From Anaerotignum propionicum (lineage in GTDB: Bacteria > Bacillota > Clostridia > Lachnospirales > Anaerotignaceae), in assembly GCF_024461735.1 (NCBI RefSeq), contig NZ_JANGAD010000001.1, forward strand, positions 1-64,000: a DNA stretch of 64,000 nucleotides. The letters are read 5' to 3'. Below are positions 44,425 to 52,766 of this stretch, piece by piece (the stretch's first letter is position 1; every line of letters starts with the position of its first letter). The notes beneath the pieces were generated by a model. It saw only the letters and a list, made by a program, of their open reading frames with translations. It searched no databases and was not told where the DNA came from. The position numbers and the translations under genes are program-made.

Positions 44425-45245
44425 TTCGGGATATTACCATAGGACAGTTTTATCCGGTGGATTCACCCATCCATCGGTTGGATGCTAGAGTTAAACTCAG
44501 CTTGACCTTTCTGTATATTATTACATTGTTTATGATTAATAGTTTTGTTGGATATTTATTTGTAATTTTGATTTTAGGGGCAGTGATTCAGTTGTCCAAG
44601 GTGCCTTTAAAGTTTATGCTAAAGGGCATTAAAGGCATCATGATTATTATTCTGTTTACAGCTTTTATCAATCTTTTTATGACAAAGGGAGAACATGTAC
44701 TTTGGCAATGGGGATTTTTAAGTTTGACAATGGAAGGAATTATGCTGGCTGCAAAAATGTGCATTCGTTTGGTACTTTTGATTGTAGGATCCTCTGTGCT
44801 GACTTTGACAACTACGCCCATTCAATTAACCGATGGTATTGAATTCATGCTTCGTCCTTTTAAAAAAATTGGGGTGCCTGCCCATGAAATTGCAATGATG
44901 ATGACAATTGCTCTGCGCTTTATTCCAACCTTGCTGGACGAGACGGATAAAATTATGAAGGCTCAGCAGGCAAGAGGTGCAGATTTTGATTCAGGTAACT
45001 TGATGCAAAAAGCAAAAAGCTTGATTCCTATCCTTGTTCCCCTTTTTATTTCTGCTTTTCGCCGTGCAGAAGAGCTGGCAATGGCTATGGAGGCAAGGTG
45101 CTATCATGGAGATGAAAATAGAACCCGCATGAACCGTATGCAAATGCAAAAAAGAGACTACAACGCATTTGCCATAGGGGTACTTTATCTTGTGGCGGTT
45201 CTTGGCATTAGATATGCAACAAAAATATTTGGATTCTTGATTTAA
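44421..45245 (+). CDS. ecfT: ECF transporter transmembrane protein EcfT
   Basis: 274 residues. Transmembrane segments at about 25-75, 105-130 and the C-terminus; coupling helices with the two Ala-Arg-Gly-type motifs are visible in MKAQQARGADF (about 190) and MAMEARCYHG (about 224). EcfT joins the ATPases to substrate-binding S-components. Start overlaps the ecfA2 stop (ATGA). Confidence 0.94.
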   Translation: MIRDITIGQFYPVDSPIHRLDARVKLSLTFLYIITLFMINSFVGYLFVILILGAVIQLSKVPLKFMLKGIKGIMIIILFTAFINLFMTKGEHVLWQWGFLSLTMEGIMLAAKMCIRLVLLIVGSSVLTLTTTPIQLTDGIEFMLRPFKKIGVPAHEIAMMMTIALRFIPTLLDETDKIMKAQQARGADFDSGNLMQKAKSLIPILVPLFISAFRRAEELAMAMEARCYHGDENRTRMNRMQMQKRDYNAFAIGVLYLVAVLGIRYATKIFGFLI

Positions 45246-45389
45246 GCTTTCTGTTATTTTGGGAATAACACTCCCAATTTAGGAGAATAAATCCTTAGGC
45301 TAGAAAGAATTTTCAAAAAAATAAGACTTTATAAAACTATGTTAAGGGAGAGAATGCAACTCCCTTTTCTATCTGTCAGGAGGCATTTT

Positions 45390-46166
45390 GTGAAGCGTAT
45401 ACTATTGACCATTGCCTACGATGGAACCAACTATAGCGGATGGCAAAAGCAATTGTCGCCGGAGGTCATTACTGTTGAGGGGGAATTGGAAAAGGCGCTA
45501 AGAAGTCTGTTTCGTTCCCCAAATTTAACCTGTATCGGAGCAAGCAGAACCGACAGAGGGGTACATGCATTGGGGCAAAGGGCAACAATTGATGTAGAAA
45601 CAACCATACCTGTCGAAAAAATTCCCCTTGCCATACGTCCTTTGCTTCCGCTGGATATTGTGGTGGTAAAGGCAGAGGAGGTTTCTGCTGATTTTCATCC
45701 AAGGTATGATTGTATCAAAAAAACTTATGAATATCGTATTTGGAATGGCCCCATGCGAAATCCTAAGGAGCGGCTCTATTCAACATTTGTATATAGTCCC
45801 CTAGATTTGGAAAAAATGAATAAAGCGGCTAGCAACTTTATTGGTACCTACGATTTTGCTGCGTTTTGTGCAGCGGGAAGCACTGTTTCATCAACGGTGA
45901 GAAGCATTTTTGATTGTTTTGTAAAAAGTGAAGGTAACGTGATTTCAATTTATGTGACCGGTGACGGCTTTTTGTATAATATGGTGCGGATTATGGCAGG
46001 AACTTTAATTTCTGTTGGGCAGGGAAAAATCTCCCCTGATGAGATTTTAGAAATCATACAAAGTGAGAACCGGGAAAGGGCTGGGATAACGGCGGAGCCA
46101 CAAGGCTTGACTTTACAGGAAATTTATTATGATTTGCATGGAAAAGCTGTTGACAGCGAAGGCTGA
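45390..46166 (+). CDS. truA: tRNA pseudouridine(38-40) synthase
   Basis: 258 residues from GTG 45390, six bases after CAGGAGG. KRILLTIAYDGTNYSGWQKQ, catalytic Asp in CIGASRTDRGVHALGQ (about residue 54), DIVVVKAEEVSADFHPRYDCIKKTYEYRIWNG, NFIGTYDFAAFCA and FLYNMVRIMAGTLISVGQGKI. Makes pseudouridine in the tRNA anticodon arm. The promoter of rplM lies inside its 3' end. Confidence 0.97.
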   Translation: MKRILLTIAYDGTNYSGWQKQLSPEVITVEGELEKALRSLFRSPNLTCIGASRTDRGVHALGQRATIDVETTIPVEKIPLAIRPLLPLDIVVVKAEEVSADFHPRYDCIKKTYEYRIWNGPMRNPKERLYSTFVYSPLDLEKMNKAASNFIGTYDFAAFCAAGSTVSSTVRSIFDCFVKSEGNVISIYVTGDGFLYNMVRIMAGTLISVGQGKISPDEILEIIQSENRERAGITAEPQGLTLQEIYYDLHGKAVDSEG

Positions 46167-46178
46167 ATGTACTATAAT
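46150..46178 (+). promoter_or_regulatory. Promoter of rplM-rpsI
   Basis: TTGACA at 46150-46155, 17-bp spacer, TATAAT at 46173-46178: full consensus, overlapping the truA end. Confidence 0.9.
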
Positions 46179-46185
46179 TAAAAAG

Positions 46186-46345
46186 CTGTATTTTGATTTT
46201 AGAGCCTTTTGGCTTTAAATATATATGTTTCTCAAGGTGGGATCCAATAAGTTATGTGAAGCACATAATGGAGATTGACCGTTTTGTTCCCGCAAAACGG
46301 CAAAGTCAACGGATCAAACAAAATATGAATAGGGAGGTAGAAACC
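46186..46345 (+). ncRNA. L13-type ribosomal protein leader
   Basis: 160-nt leader before rplM. A perfect hairpin CCGTTTTG (46279-46286) / CAAAACGG (46293-46300) with loop TTCCCG is enclosed by GAC...GTC. Position before rplM-rpsI and this hairpin fit the L13 autoregulatory leader of Firmicutes; the assignment is from memory of the class, not a model search. Confidence 0.65.
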
Positions 46346-46783
46346 ATGAGAACAACTTACATTGCGAAGGAATCTGATGTAGTAAAAAAGTGGTATTTGA
46401 TTGATGCTGCTGATATGACTTTAGGTCGTATTTCTACAGAGATCGCAAACATTTTAAGAGGCAAGAATAAACCACAGTATGCACCAAACGTTGATATGGG
46501 TGACTATGTTATCGTTATCAATGCTGAGAAGGTTGCTGTAACAGGCAAGAAATTGGAGCAGAAGGTATATCATCATCACTCCGGTTACACAGGTGGTTTG
46601 AAAACAACTAGACTGGATAAGATGCTGGATACACACCCTGAAAGAGTTATTGAACATGCTGTAAAAGGTATGCTTCCTAAAAATGCTCTGGGAAGAAAGA
46701 TGTTTGGCAAATTGCATGTATATGCAGGTGCAGAGCATCCCCATGCAGCACAGAAACCCGAAAATTTGGAAATTAAATTTTAA
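46346..46783 (+). CDS. rplM: 50S ribosomal protein L13
   Basis: 145 residues from ATG 46346 behind [90 protein letters not shown] and [29 protein letters not shown]. Probably represses its own operon through the leader. Confidence 0.97.
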   Translation: MRTTYIAKESDVVKKWYLIDAADMTLGRISTEIANILRGKNKPQYAPNVDMGDYVIVINAEKVAVTGKKLEQKVYHHHSGYTGGLKTTRLDKMLDTHPERVIEHAVKGMLPKNALGRKMFGKLHVYAGAEHPHAAQKPENLEIKF

Positions 46784-46801
46784 TAGGAGGAGGAAAGCAT
46801 A

Positions 46802-47194
46802 ATGGCAGCAGCTAGATATTACGGTACAGGCAGAAGAAAATCTTCCGTAGCTAGAGTATATTTGGTACCCGGCAACGGTAAAGTAACAATAAATAAAAGA
46901 GATATCAACGAATATTTTGGTCTTGAAACATTGAAGCTGATTGTTCGTCAGCCTTTGGAATTAACAGAAACAACAGCAAAGTTTGATATTTTGGTTAATG
47001 TAAATGGTGGCGGATTTACAGGTCAGGCAGGTGCAATCAGACACGGTATCTCCAGAGCATTACTTCAGGCAGATGGGGATTACAGACCCGCTTTGAAAAA
47101 AGCTGGCTTCTTAACTCGTGACCCTAGAATGAAAGAAAGAAAGAAATATGGTCTCAAGGCAGCGAGACGTGCGCCTCAGTTCAGCAAGAGATAA
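46802..47194 (+). CDS. rpsI: 30S ribosomal protein S9
   Basis: 130 residues. [54 protein letters not shown] and the C-terminal RRAPQFSKR that reaches the P-site tRNA. 18 bp after rplM. Confidence 0.98.
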   Translation: MAAARYYGTGRRKSSVARVYLVPGNGKVTINKRDINEYFGLETLKLIVRQPLELTETTAKFDILVNVNGGGFTGQAGAIRHGISRALLQADGDYRPALKKAGFLTRDPRMKERKKYGLKAARRAPQFSKR

Positions 47195-47220
47195 TTATTT
47201 CAACTTTATACGAAACATCA

Positions 47221-47252
47221 AAACCCCGAGAACACCAAGTTTTCGGGGTTTA
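47221..47252 (+). terminator. Intrinsic terminator of rplM-rpsI
   Basis: AAACCCCGA / TCGGGGTTT stem, then TATTTTATTT. Confidence 0.85.
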
Positions 47253-47749
47253 TTTTATTTATCTAGATACAATTCAAGAGATATAGGTAATTAGAATACA
47301 TGAAACCATCTCAAATATACACATGCAAATAAGGGTTAATAATATTCAAATGACACACATATGACACAAAGTACAATAGAATTCAATTCTCTAATTTTCT
47401 GAAACGAGATATTTTCTACTATAACCGATTATAACTAATAGATATTTCCAGACTTTAATTAGGATATTTTAAATCGTTAATTCTAGATTAGTACACTTCT
47501 TTCCCTAGTATTTAGAACCAAATAAATAGAAATTGTCTTACAGAAAAAATCAAATGTCTTTCTTTTAATATGTAAATAAAATAACGAAAAAGCAATTTTT
47601 TATTAAAATAAAAAATATAAATAATCATTTTAGAATTATTGACAATTTTTTGAGGAAAAAAATTTGTAGTTAATGCAATTTTTTGTATTAGCATGAACTT
47701 CGATGTAAAAAAATATAATGGAAGTAGTGATATTTTGCTATTTTTGTTA
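47253..47749. other. Very AT-rich gene-free spacer
   Basis: About 500 bp of low-complexity AT-rich sequence. Open frames here have no ribosome binding sites and an unnatural Phe/Ile/Lys composition. I see no gene; the DNA may be bent and act upstream of the promoter at 47750. Confidence 0.6.
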
Positions 47750-47778
47750 TTGACAGGCAATGAAAAGGGTGGTATATT
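47750..47778 (+). promoter_or_regulatory. Promoter of the DUF819-dipeptidase operon
   Basis: TTGACA at 47750-47755, 17-bp spacer, TATATT at 47773-47778. Confidence 0.85.
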
Positions 47779-47789
47779 TTGAACAAAGA

Positions 47790-47837
47790 TTCAATATGTT
47801 GAATTAATTCAAAATATTCAACGATTCATCATGAATC
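47790..47837. promoter_or_regulatory. Double palindromic operator over the transcription start
   Basis: 47790-47821 is a 32-bp palindrome with 14 of 16 pairs matching; its core TTGAATTAATTCAA (47799-47812) is exact. Two bases later GATTCAT-C-ATGAATC (47823-47837) is a second exact palindrome. Both lie just downstream of the -10 box, as expected for repressor sites. Confidence 0.7.
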
Positions 47838-47920
47838 TCGCCTTATATTTCTGTTATGCAGCAACGGAAAAAGAGGCATTGGAATTTTACATCATTTATT
47901 TTTTTGAAGGAGGAGATATT

Positions 47921-49138
47921 ATGACGGGTACAACTTTAATTAGTGCTGACAATACGTGGGCACTCATGGCTATCACTTGTGGCTGGGTTGCGTTTTCCAT
48001 TTACGCAGAGCAGACATGGACTTGGGCATCCAAGCTTTCCGGTGCAATTATTGCACTGATTGGTGCATTGGTATTAACGAATTTGAACATTATCCCCACA
48101 AATGCACCTTGGTTTGATGATATTATTTGGGGCTATGTGGTTCCATTGGCGATTCCTCTGTTGCTGCTACAGTGTGATATTCGTAAGATTTGGAAGGAAT
48201 CGGGAAAATTGCTGATTATATTTTTAGTTGGTTCTGTTGGAACAACTGTTTCCGCCGTTGTTGCCTTCAGTTTATTGAAGAATAGCGTTCCTAATGCGGC
48301 AGGTGTTGCGGCGATGATGACAGGCTCTTACATTGGTGGTGGTGTGAATTTTGCAGCATTGGCAGGCGCCTTTGAGATTCCCGGTGAGACTGTTGCATCT
48401 ACAACAGTTGCAGATAATCTTCTAATGGCATGTTATTTCTTTATTTTAATTGCCATTCCAAGCATTGGTTTTTTCCGTAAGGCTTTCACCCATCCCCATT
48501 TAGATGAGGTGGAAAGTGTTGGTGTTGATGAGACTGCTAAAACCCAAGCTGCTGCTTATTGGGAAAGAAAGCCCATTTCTTTAAGAGATATTGCTGTAGA
48601 CTTTGCCATCAGTGCAATTATTGTTTGGGTTTCTGTTGAAATTGCAAAAGTTTTTGGCAATATTATTCCAACAAGTAATCGTGGATTAACAATGCTTAAC
48701 GGCCTATTAGGCAATAAATATTTGGTTATGACAACGGTAGCAATGGCTGTTGCCACCTTTGGCTCTAAGCACGTAGAGAAAACAGCAGGTGCACAGGAAA
48801 TCGGTACATATTTGATTTATTTATTCTTGTTTGTAATCGGCGTTCCCGCATCCATTAAGCAAATTTTGGTGAATGCTCCAATGCTGTTTGTATTCTGTTT
48901 GATTATGGTTATTGGTAACATGCTGTTCTGCTTTGTTTTCGGCAAGCTGTTTAAGTACAACTTAGAGGACATTATTCTTGCATCCAATGCAAACATTGGG
49001 GGTCCTACAACAGCGGCAGCCATGGCAATTTCCAAGGGCTGGGTGAAATTGGTAGGTCCTATCATGTTGGTTGGTACATTGGGATATGTTATTGGCACAT
49101 ATTTTGGTACATTTATTGGTAACATGTTAGGCGCATAA
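47921..49138 (+). CDS. DUF819 family membrane transporter
   Basis: 405 residues from ATG 47921 behind GAAGGAGGAG; the longer frame upstream runs through the operator and lacks a site. About ten to twelve transmembrane helices in two inverted halves, each with a Gly-rich segment: MTGSYIGGGVNFAALAGAFEIP (about 142-163) and ASNANIGGPTTAAAMAISKGW (about 352-372). Such broken-helix motifs mark secondary transporters. Its substrate is unknown, but the next gene is a dipeptidase, so peptides or amino acids are likely. Confidence 0.9.
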   Translation: MTGTTLISADNTWALMAITCGWVAFSIYAEQTWTWASKLSGAIIALIGALVLTNLNIIPTNAPWFDDIIWGYVVPLAIPLLLLQCDIRKIWKESGKLLIIFLVGSVGTTVSAVVAFSLLKNSVPNAAGVAAMMTGSYIGGGVNFAALAGAFEIPGETVASTTVADNLLMACYFFILIAIPSIGFFRKAFTHPHLDEVESVGVDETAKTQAAAYWERKPISLRDIAVDFAISAIIVWVSVEIAKVFGNIIPTSNRGLTMLNGLLGNKYLVMTTVAMAVATFGSKHVEKTAGAQEIGTYLIYLFLFVIGVPASIKQILVNAPMLFVFCLIMVIGNMLFCFVFGKLFKYNLEDIILASNANIGGPTTAAAMAISKGWVKLVGPIMLVGTLGYVIGTYFGTFIGNMLGA

Positions 49139-49178
49139 GCATAAGAGATTTTTTTGAAGAGACGAAAAGAGGAGTAAT

Positions 49179-50150
49179 ATGATATTTGACGGACATTCTG
49201 ACATCTTTAGTGATGTCACCATCAGACGCCTGCTTGGCGAAACGCAGGTTATAAAAAATCACCATTTAACAAGACTGCGTAAGGGCGGAGTTGAAGGAGG
49301 CTGCTTCGTCATCTGGATTGATCCACCTTTTGACAAAGAACCGTCGAGAAGGCTGGAACAGATTTTAAAGGCAACAAAGGATGAAATGGCAGAGTGTGAA
49401 GATGCGGTTTTGGTTCATAATATGGCAGAAATCGAAGCAGCTAGAAAGGCTGGACAGTTCTTCATCTTGCTTGGCATGGAAGGTCTTTCTGGAATTGGGG
49501 AAGATTTGGATCAAATCCATATGCTGTATGATTTTGGCGTGCGTCATGCCATGTTAACATGGAACGAGGAAAATCTATTGGCCACAGGGGTTCAAGGTGA
49601 TCCTTCCAGAGGAGTCACAGGACTGGGGAAAAAAGCAGTTCGCATGTTACAGGAAAAACATATGATTTTGGATGTTTCTCATTTAAATGAGCGTTCCTTT
49701 TGGGACGTAATGGATATGGCAGAGGGCCCCATCTTGGCATCCCATTCCAATGCGAAGGCACTGGCGCCTGCTGCAAGGAATTTGTCAGACGAACAACTTT
49801 TGGCTATACGAGATACAAAGGGTCTGATTGGCTTAAATTCCTTCAATTTATTTGTGAGTCAAAATTTGAACGAGCAAACTGTTGATAATTTAGTGAAGCA
49901 TGCATCCTACATAGCGGATAAAATTGGGGTGGAGCACCTTGGTTTTGGATTTGATTTCTTTGAGTTTCTTTCAACGGAGTCAATGAAAAGCTATAGTGAT
50001 CAAGATACATCTTATACTGTAGGCTTAGAGGATTGCTCTAAGATTCCTGATTTGCTTTTAAAAATGAAGGCGGCAGGTTTTACGGAAAAGGAGCTGGAAA
50101 TGATTTCATATAAAAACTGGTTCAGCTTGATACAAAAGGTTTTGGGCTAA
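49179..50150 (+). CDS. M19 family membrane-type dipeptidase
   Basis: 323 residues, no signal peptide, so cytosolic. Zinc ligands: MIFDGHSDIF (His6, Asp8), LGMEGLSG (bridging Glu at about 107), ILDVSHLNE (His) and ILASHSNAKAL (His). The TIM barrel is complete to the C-terminus. It splits dipeptides and can also act on D-residue or Cys-Gly substrates. 40 bp after the DUF819 gene, same transcript: import followed by hydrolysis. Confidence 0.93.
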   Translation: MIFDGHSDIFSDVTIRRLLGETQVIKNHHLTRLRKGGVEGGCFVIWIDPPFDKEPSRRLEQILKATKDEMAECEDAVLVHNMAEIEAARKAGQFFILLGMEGLSGIGEDLDQIHMLYDFGVRHAMLTWNEENLLATGVQGDPSRGVTGLGKKAVRMLQEKHMILDVSHLNERSFWDVMDMAEGPILASHSNAKALAPAARNLSDEQLLAIRDTKGLIGLNSFNLFVSQNLNEQTVDNLVKHASYIADKIGVEHLGFGFDFFEFLSTESMKSYSDQDTSYTVGLEDCSKIPDLLLKMKAAGFTEKELEMISYKNWFSLIQKVLG

Positions 50151-50241
50151 GATAGCCATAGAATACAGATGAAAAAAACTGTGAAACAATGAAAGAAGTT
50201 TTATGGTGTAAAAAACATAAGATGTGTATTTAAAGGATACA

Positions 50242-50286
50242 TAAAAATAAGACATATTCTTTATTCATGGATATGTCTTATTTTTA
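50242..50286. terminator. Bidirectional intrinsic terminator
   Basis: AAAATAAGACATAT / ATATGTCTTATTTT, exact 14-bp stem, AT flanks on both strands. It separates the dipeptidase gene and the convergent regulator gene. Confidence 0.88.
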
Positions 50287-50344
50287 TGCTTTATAGACTT
50301 ACTAGTTTTCAAATTAAAACGCTATACAGCAGCGTCGTTATCTT

Positions 50345-50896
50345 TTAAAAGAAAGGAGGGGTCATTGCCCAAATTGAAATGCATTCTTCATCCGTATTAT
50401 TAATATATTTATGGGGCAGTGAACTGCTGAAATAAATGCTATCACCTTCATAAAGCACATACTCATTCCCGTTTAAGTGGACGGTCAAAGTACCTTTTAG
50501 TACATATCCACATTCTTCTCCTTCATGACAAAGGGTTTCCTTTTCATAGGTACACCCTTTTTCCAAACGAACCTCTGTCATATCTAATAAATGCCCAGCA
50601 CGAGTGGGAGACAATAATTTATAAAAGCTGTTATTGTGGTGGGTTACAATGATTTTATGATCTCCTCGACGAATGAGGATGCCATCCTCTTTTTCCTTAT
50701 CTTCAAAAAAATAATTAATATTTGTATCCAAGGCACTGGCCAAGCGCCAGAGGCTGACCACTGAAGGTACAACCAAATCACGCTCTATTTGACTGATTAA
50801 GCCGGTACTTACTTCTGAAATTTTAGAAAGCTCGGCAATGCTTAATTTTTTTTTATTCCGTAGTTCTTTAAGCCGTGAACCGATTTGAAAATCCAT
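50345..50896 (-). CDS. XRE-cupin transcriptional regulator
   Basis: 183 residues. N-terminal helix-turn-helix (GSRLKELRNKKKLSIAELSKISEVSTGLISQIERDLVVPSVVSLWRLASAL, residues 6-57) and a C-terminal cupin (about 105-175, GCTYEKETLCHEGEECGYVLKGTLTVHLNGNEYVLYEGDSIYFSSSLPHKYIN) that would bind a small ligand. Such regulators often repress amino-acid or polyamine uptake and breakdown. It converges on the DUF819-dipeptidase operon and is the best local candidate to bind the palindromes at 47790-47837; this is inference. AAGGAGG upstream of the start. Confidence 0.92.
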   Translation of the reverse strand: MDFQIGSRLKELRNKKKLSIAELSKISEVSTGLISQIERDLVVPSVVSLWRLASALDTNINYFFEDKEKEDGILIRRGDHKIIVTHHNNSFYKLLSPTRAGHLLDMTEVRLEKGCTYEKETLCHEGEECGYVLKGTLTVHLNGNEYVLYEGDSIYFSSSLPHKYINNTDEECISIWAMTPPFF

Positions 50897-51135
50897 GTCG
50901 CGTTCCTCCTTTATTTAAGGTATGAAAAACAGACCAATTGCTGTGAAAGTGTTTTATTTTAAACAAAATTGCAAATAGTATAGTGAAACTGAATACCGCT
51001 TGTGTGGCATAACAAGTCCATATTATGTGATTTTATTTATTATACTACATTTTATCATCAATACAATCATGGAACAATGATTTTTTCAAAAAAGTATATA
51101 ACATGATAAGTAGAAATGCTTTTTCTTGGGGAAGA
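50897..51135. other. Spacer between divergent units
   Basis: AT-rich, no gene. An AATCAT-GGAACA-ATGATT inverted repeat (51065-51082) followed by six T could act as a weak terminator. Otherwise nothing seen. Confidence 0.45.
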
Positions 51136-51164
51136 TTGCAAAATAGGGGGTTGTGTGCTATGAT
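51136..51164 (+). promoter_or_regulatory. Promoter of the yhbY-nadD-rsfS operon
   Basis: TTGCAA at 51136-51141, 17-bp spacer, TATGAT at 51159-51164. A leader of about 135 nt follows; short open frames in it lack ribosome binding sites. Confidence 0.7.
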
Positions 51165-51306
51165 GTTTAAGGTATATTATAGGTGTTTAATGAACTTTTA
51201 TAAGCTGGTTTTGTGTGAGTATTTAAAGACTCATCAGAAGAGTGGTTACGGAGTTTGTTATTATTACACTTGTAATCGGAATAAGTATTTATAATTGGAG
51301 GATTTT

Positions 51307-51606
51307 ATGTTGACAAGTAAGCAAAGAGCATATTTACGTTCCATGTCAAACGGAATAGATGCTATTTTTCAGGTTGGGAAGAACGGTGTAACACCTGAAC
51401 TGAGAGATACGGTGCATAATGCGCTGGAAGCAAGAGAATTGATAAAAGTCAGCGTCCTGGATAATAATATGTTATCGGCTGCGGAAGCGGCAGAACTGCT
51501 TGGCAGCAGAACTGGGGCGGACGTCGTTCAGGTGATTGGAAATAAATTTGTGTTATTTCGTCAATCAAAGACTAAGCCTGTGATAGAATTGCCTAAGTCA
51601 AAATAA
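51307..51606 (+). CDS. yhbY: CRM-domain ribosome assembly RNA-binding protein
   Basis: 99 residues from ATG 51307 behind GGAGG. LTSKQRAYLRSMSNGIDAIFQVGKNGVTPELRDTVHNALEARELIKVSVL, then the GxxG-like loop LGSRTGADVVQVIGNKFVLFRQS. The fold binds pre-50S RNA. It is the first gene of an operon whose last gene, rsfS, also acts on the large subunit. Confidence 0.94.
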   Translation: MLTSKQRAYLRSMSNGIDAIFQVGKNGVTPELRDTVHNALEARELIKVSVLDNNMLSAAEAAELLGSRTGADVVQVIGNKFVLFRQSKTKPVIELPKSK

Positions 51607-51624
51607 TACTTTGGAGAGGGTGCC

Positions 51625-52755
51625 ATGGCTAACGTATTAGATTATCTCCTTTGGAGAGGAGATTTAACGTTGGAGCAATCCCCATTTCAGGATGTGGATG
51701 GCTTTATTTTAACATGCTTATCCTATCATTTTTTAACAGAAGTTTTAAAACAATATGATGCTCAGCCTGTCACTATTAGTGACTTGGCACTAAGAGTTAA
51801 AGAGCTCCCCCAGGAAAAGCTTCATATACGAGACCCACAAGATGTGGTATTACTGCAGCTCATGGGGAAAAGTCCACGCTTTCAGAATATGGCGGTTTGT
51901 TTTTATGCAGACCATATTGACATAGAAAAGGAAGCGCAGTTTTCTGCGATTACGGTTCTTGTGGGAGATGGCACTTTTTTTGTTTCCTACAGAGGAACGG
52001 ATTTATCTTTGATTGGCTGGAAAGAGGATTTTAATATGAGCTTTTTGGATCTTGTTCCTGCGCAGACAGCGGCAGCGGCGTACCTTTTGTATGTGGCGCA
52101 GCGGCTTTCAGGAAAGATTCGTGTTGGAGGACATTCAAAAGGTGGAAATTTGGCTGTTTTTGCATCTGCAGTGAATCCTAAAGAAGTTCAAGATCGAATT
52201 GTTTGTATATATAACCATGATGGGCCCGGTTTTCAGGAGGGGATGCTTCGTTTTCAAGGGTATCGTAATATTCTTGAAAAACTGCATACTTTTGTGCCAC
52301 AATCCTCTATTATTGGAATGCTGATGAATCACCAAGGAGAATATACTGTGGTGAAAAGTGCAGAGAAAGGCGTAATGCAGCACGATCCTTATTCTTGGGA
52401 AGTTATGGGGGCAGATTTTATTCGGTTAGAGGCCGTTTCTATGGAAAGCAAATTTTGGAATAAAACCTTAAAGTGCTGGTTGAAAAGTTTAACACCCCAA
52501 AAGCGAGAAAAGTTTGTGGATGCATTGTTTGAACTGCTGTCTGCCACTCATGCAGATGAACAGGGCGAGGTGGTTTTATCAACCAAAAATACGTTGCGAA
52601 CCCTGCAAACCTTAAAGGATGAGGATGAGGAAACAAGAGACATCATCTTTGAGGGTCTGCATTTATTGTGGGTTGCTGCAAGAAAAACAGCAGGAGATTA
52701 TGGGTTGGCATTGCAAAGACTGGCTGAAGTGAAACTATTGGAAAAGAAAAGATAA
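51625..52755 (+). CDS. DUF2974 (Mbeg1-like) lipase-fold protein
   Basis: 376 residues, cytosolic by sequence. N-terminal DYLLWRGDLTLEQSPFQDVDGFILTCLSYH, oxyanion region VSYRGTDLSLIGWKEDFNMSF, and the nucleophile elbow GGHSKGGNLAVFASA (Ser at about 171) of alpha/beta hydrolases; an Asp in NHDGPGF and a later His complete a likely triad. Natural substrate unknown. Lies 18 bp after yhbY and 11 bp before nadD, clearly in the operon though functionally unlike its neighbours. Confidence 0.9.
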   Translation: MANVLDYLLWRGDLTLEQSPFQDVDGFILTCLSYHFLTEVLKQYDAQPVTISDLALRVKELPQEKLHIRDPQDVVLLQLMGKSPRFQNMAVCFYADHIDIEKEAQFSAITVLVGDGTFFVSYRGTDLSLIGWKEDFNMSFLDLVPAQTAAAAYLLYVAQRLSGKIRVGGHSKGGNLAVFASAVNPKEVQDRIVCIYNHDGPGFQEGMLRFQGYRNILEKLHTFVPQSSIIGMLMNHQGEYTVVKSAEKGVMQHDPYSWEVMGADFIRLEAVSMESKFWNKTLKCWLKSLTPQKREKFVDALFELLSATHADEQGEVVLSTKNTLRTLQTLKDEDEETRDIIFEGLHLLWVAARKTAGDYGLALQRLAEVKLLEKKR

Positions 52756-52766
52756 GAGGCGTTTCT

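Noticed and set aside
47512..47760. 82-codon minus-strand frame in the AT-rich spacer
   Set aside because: Phe/Ile/Lys-rich composition of random AT-rich DNA and no start signal.
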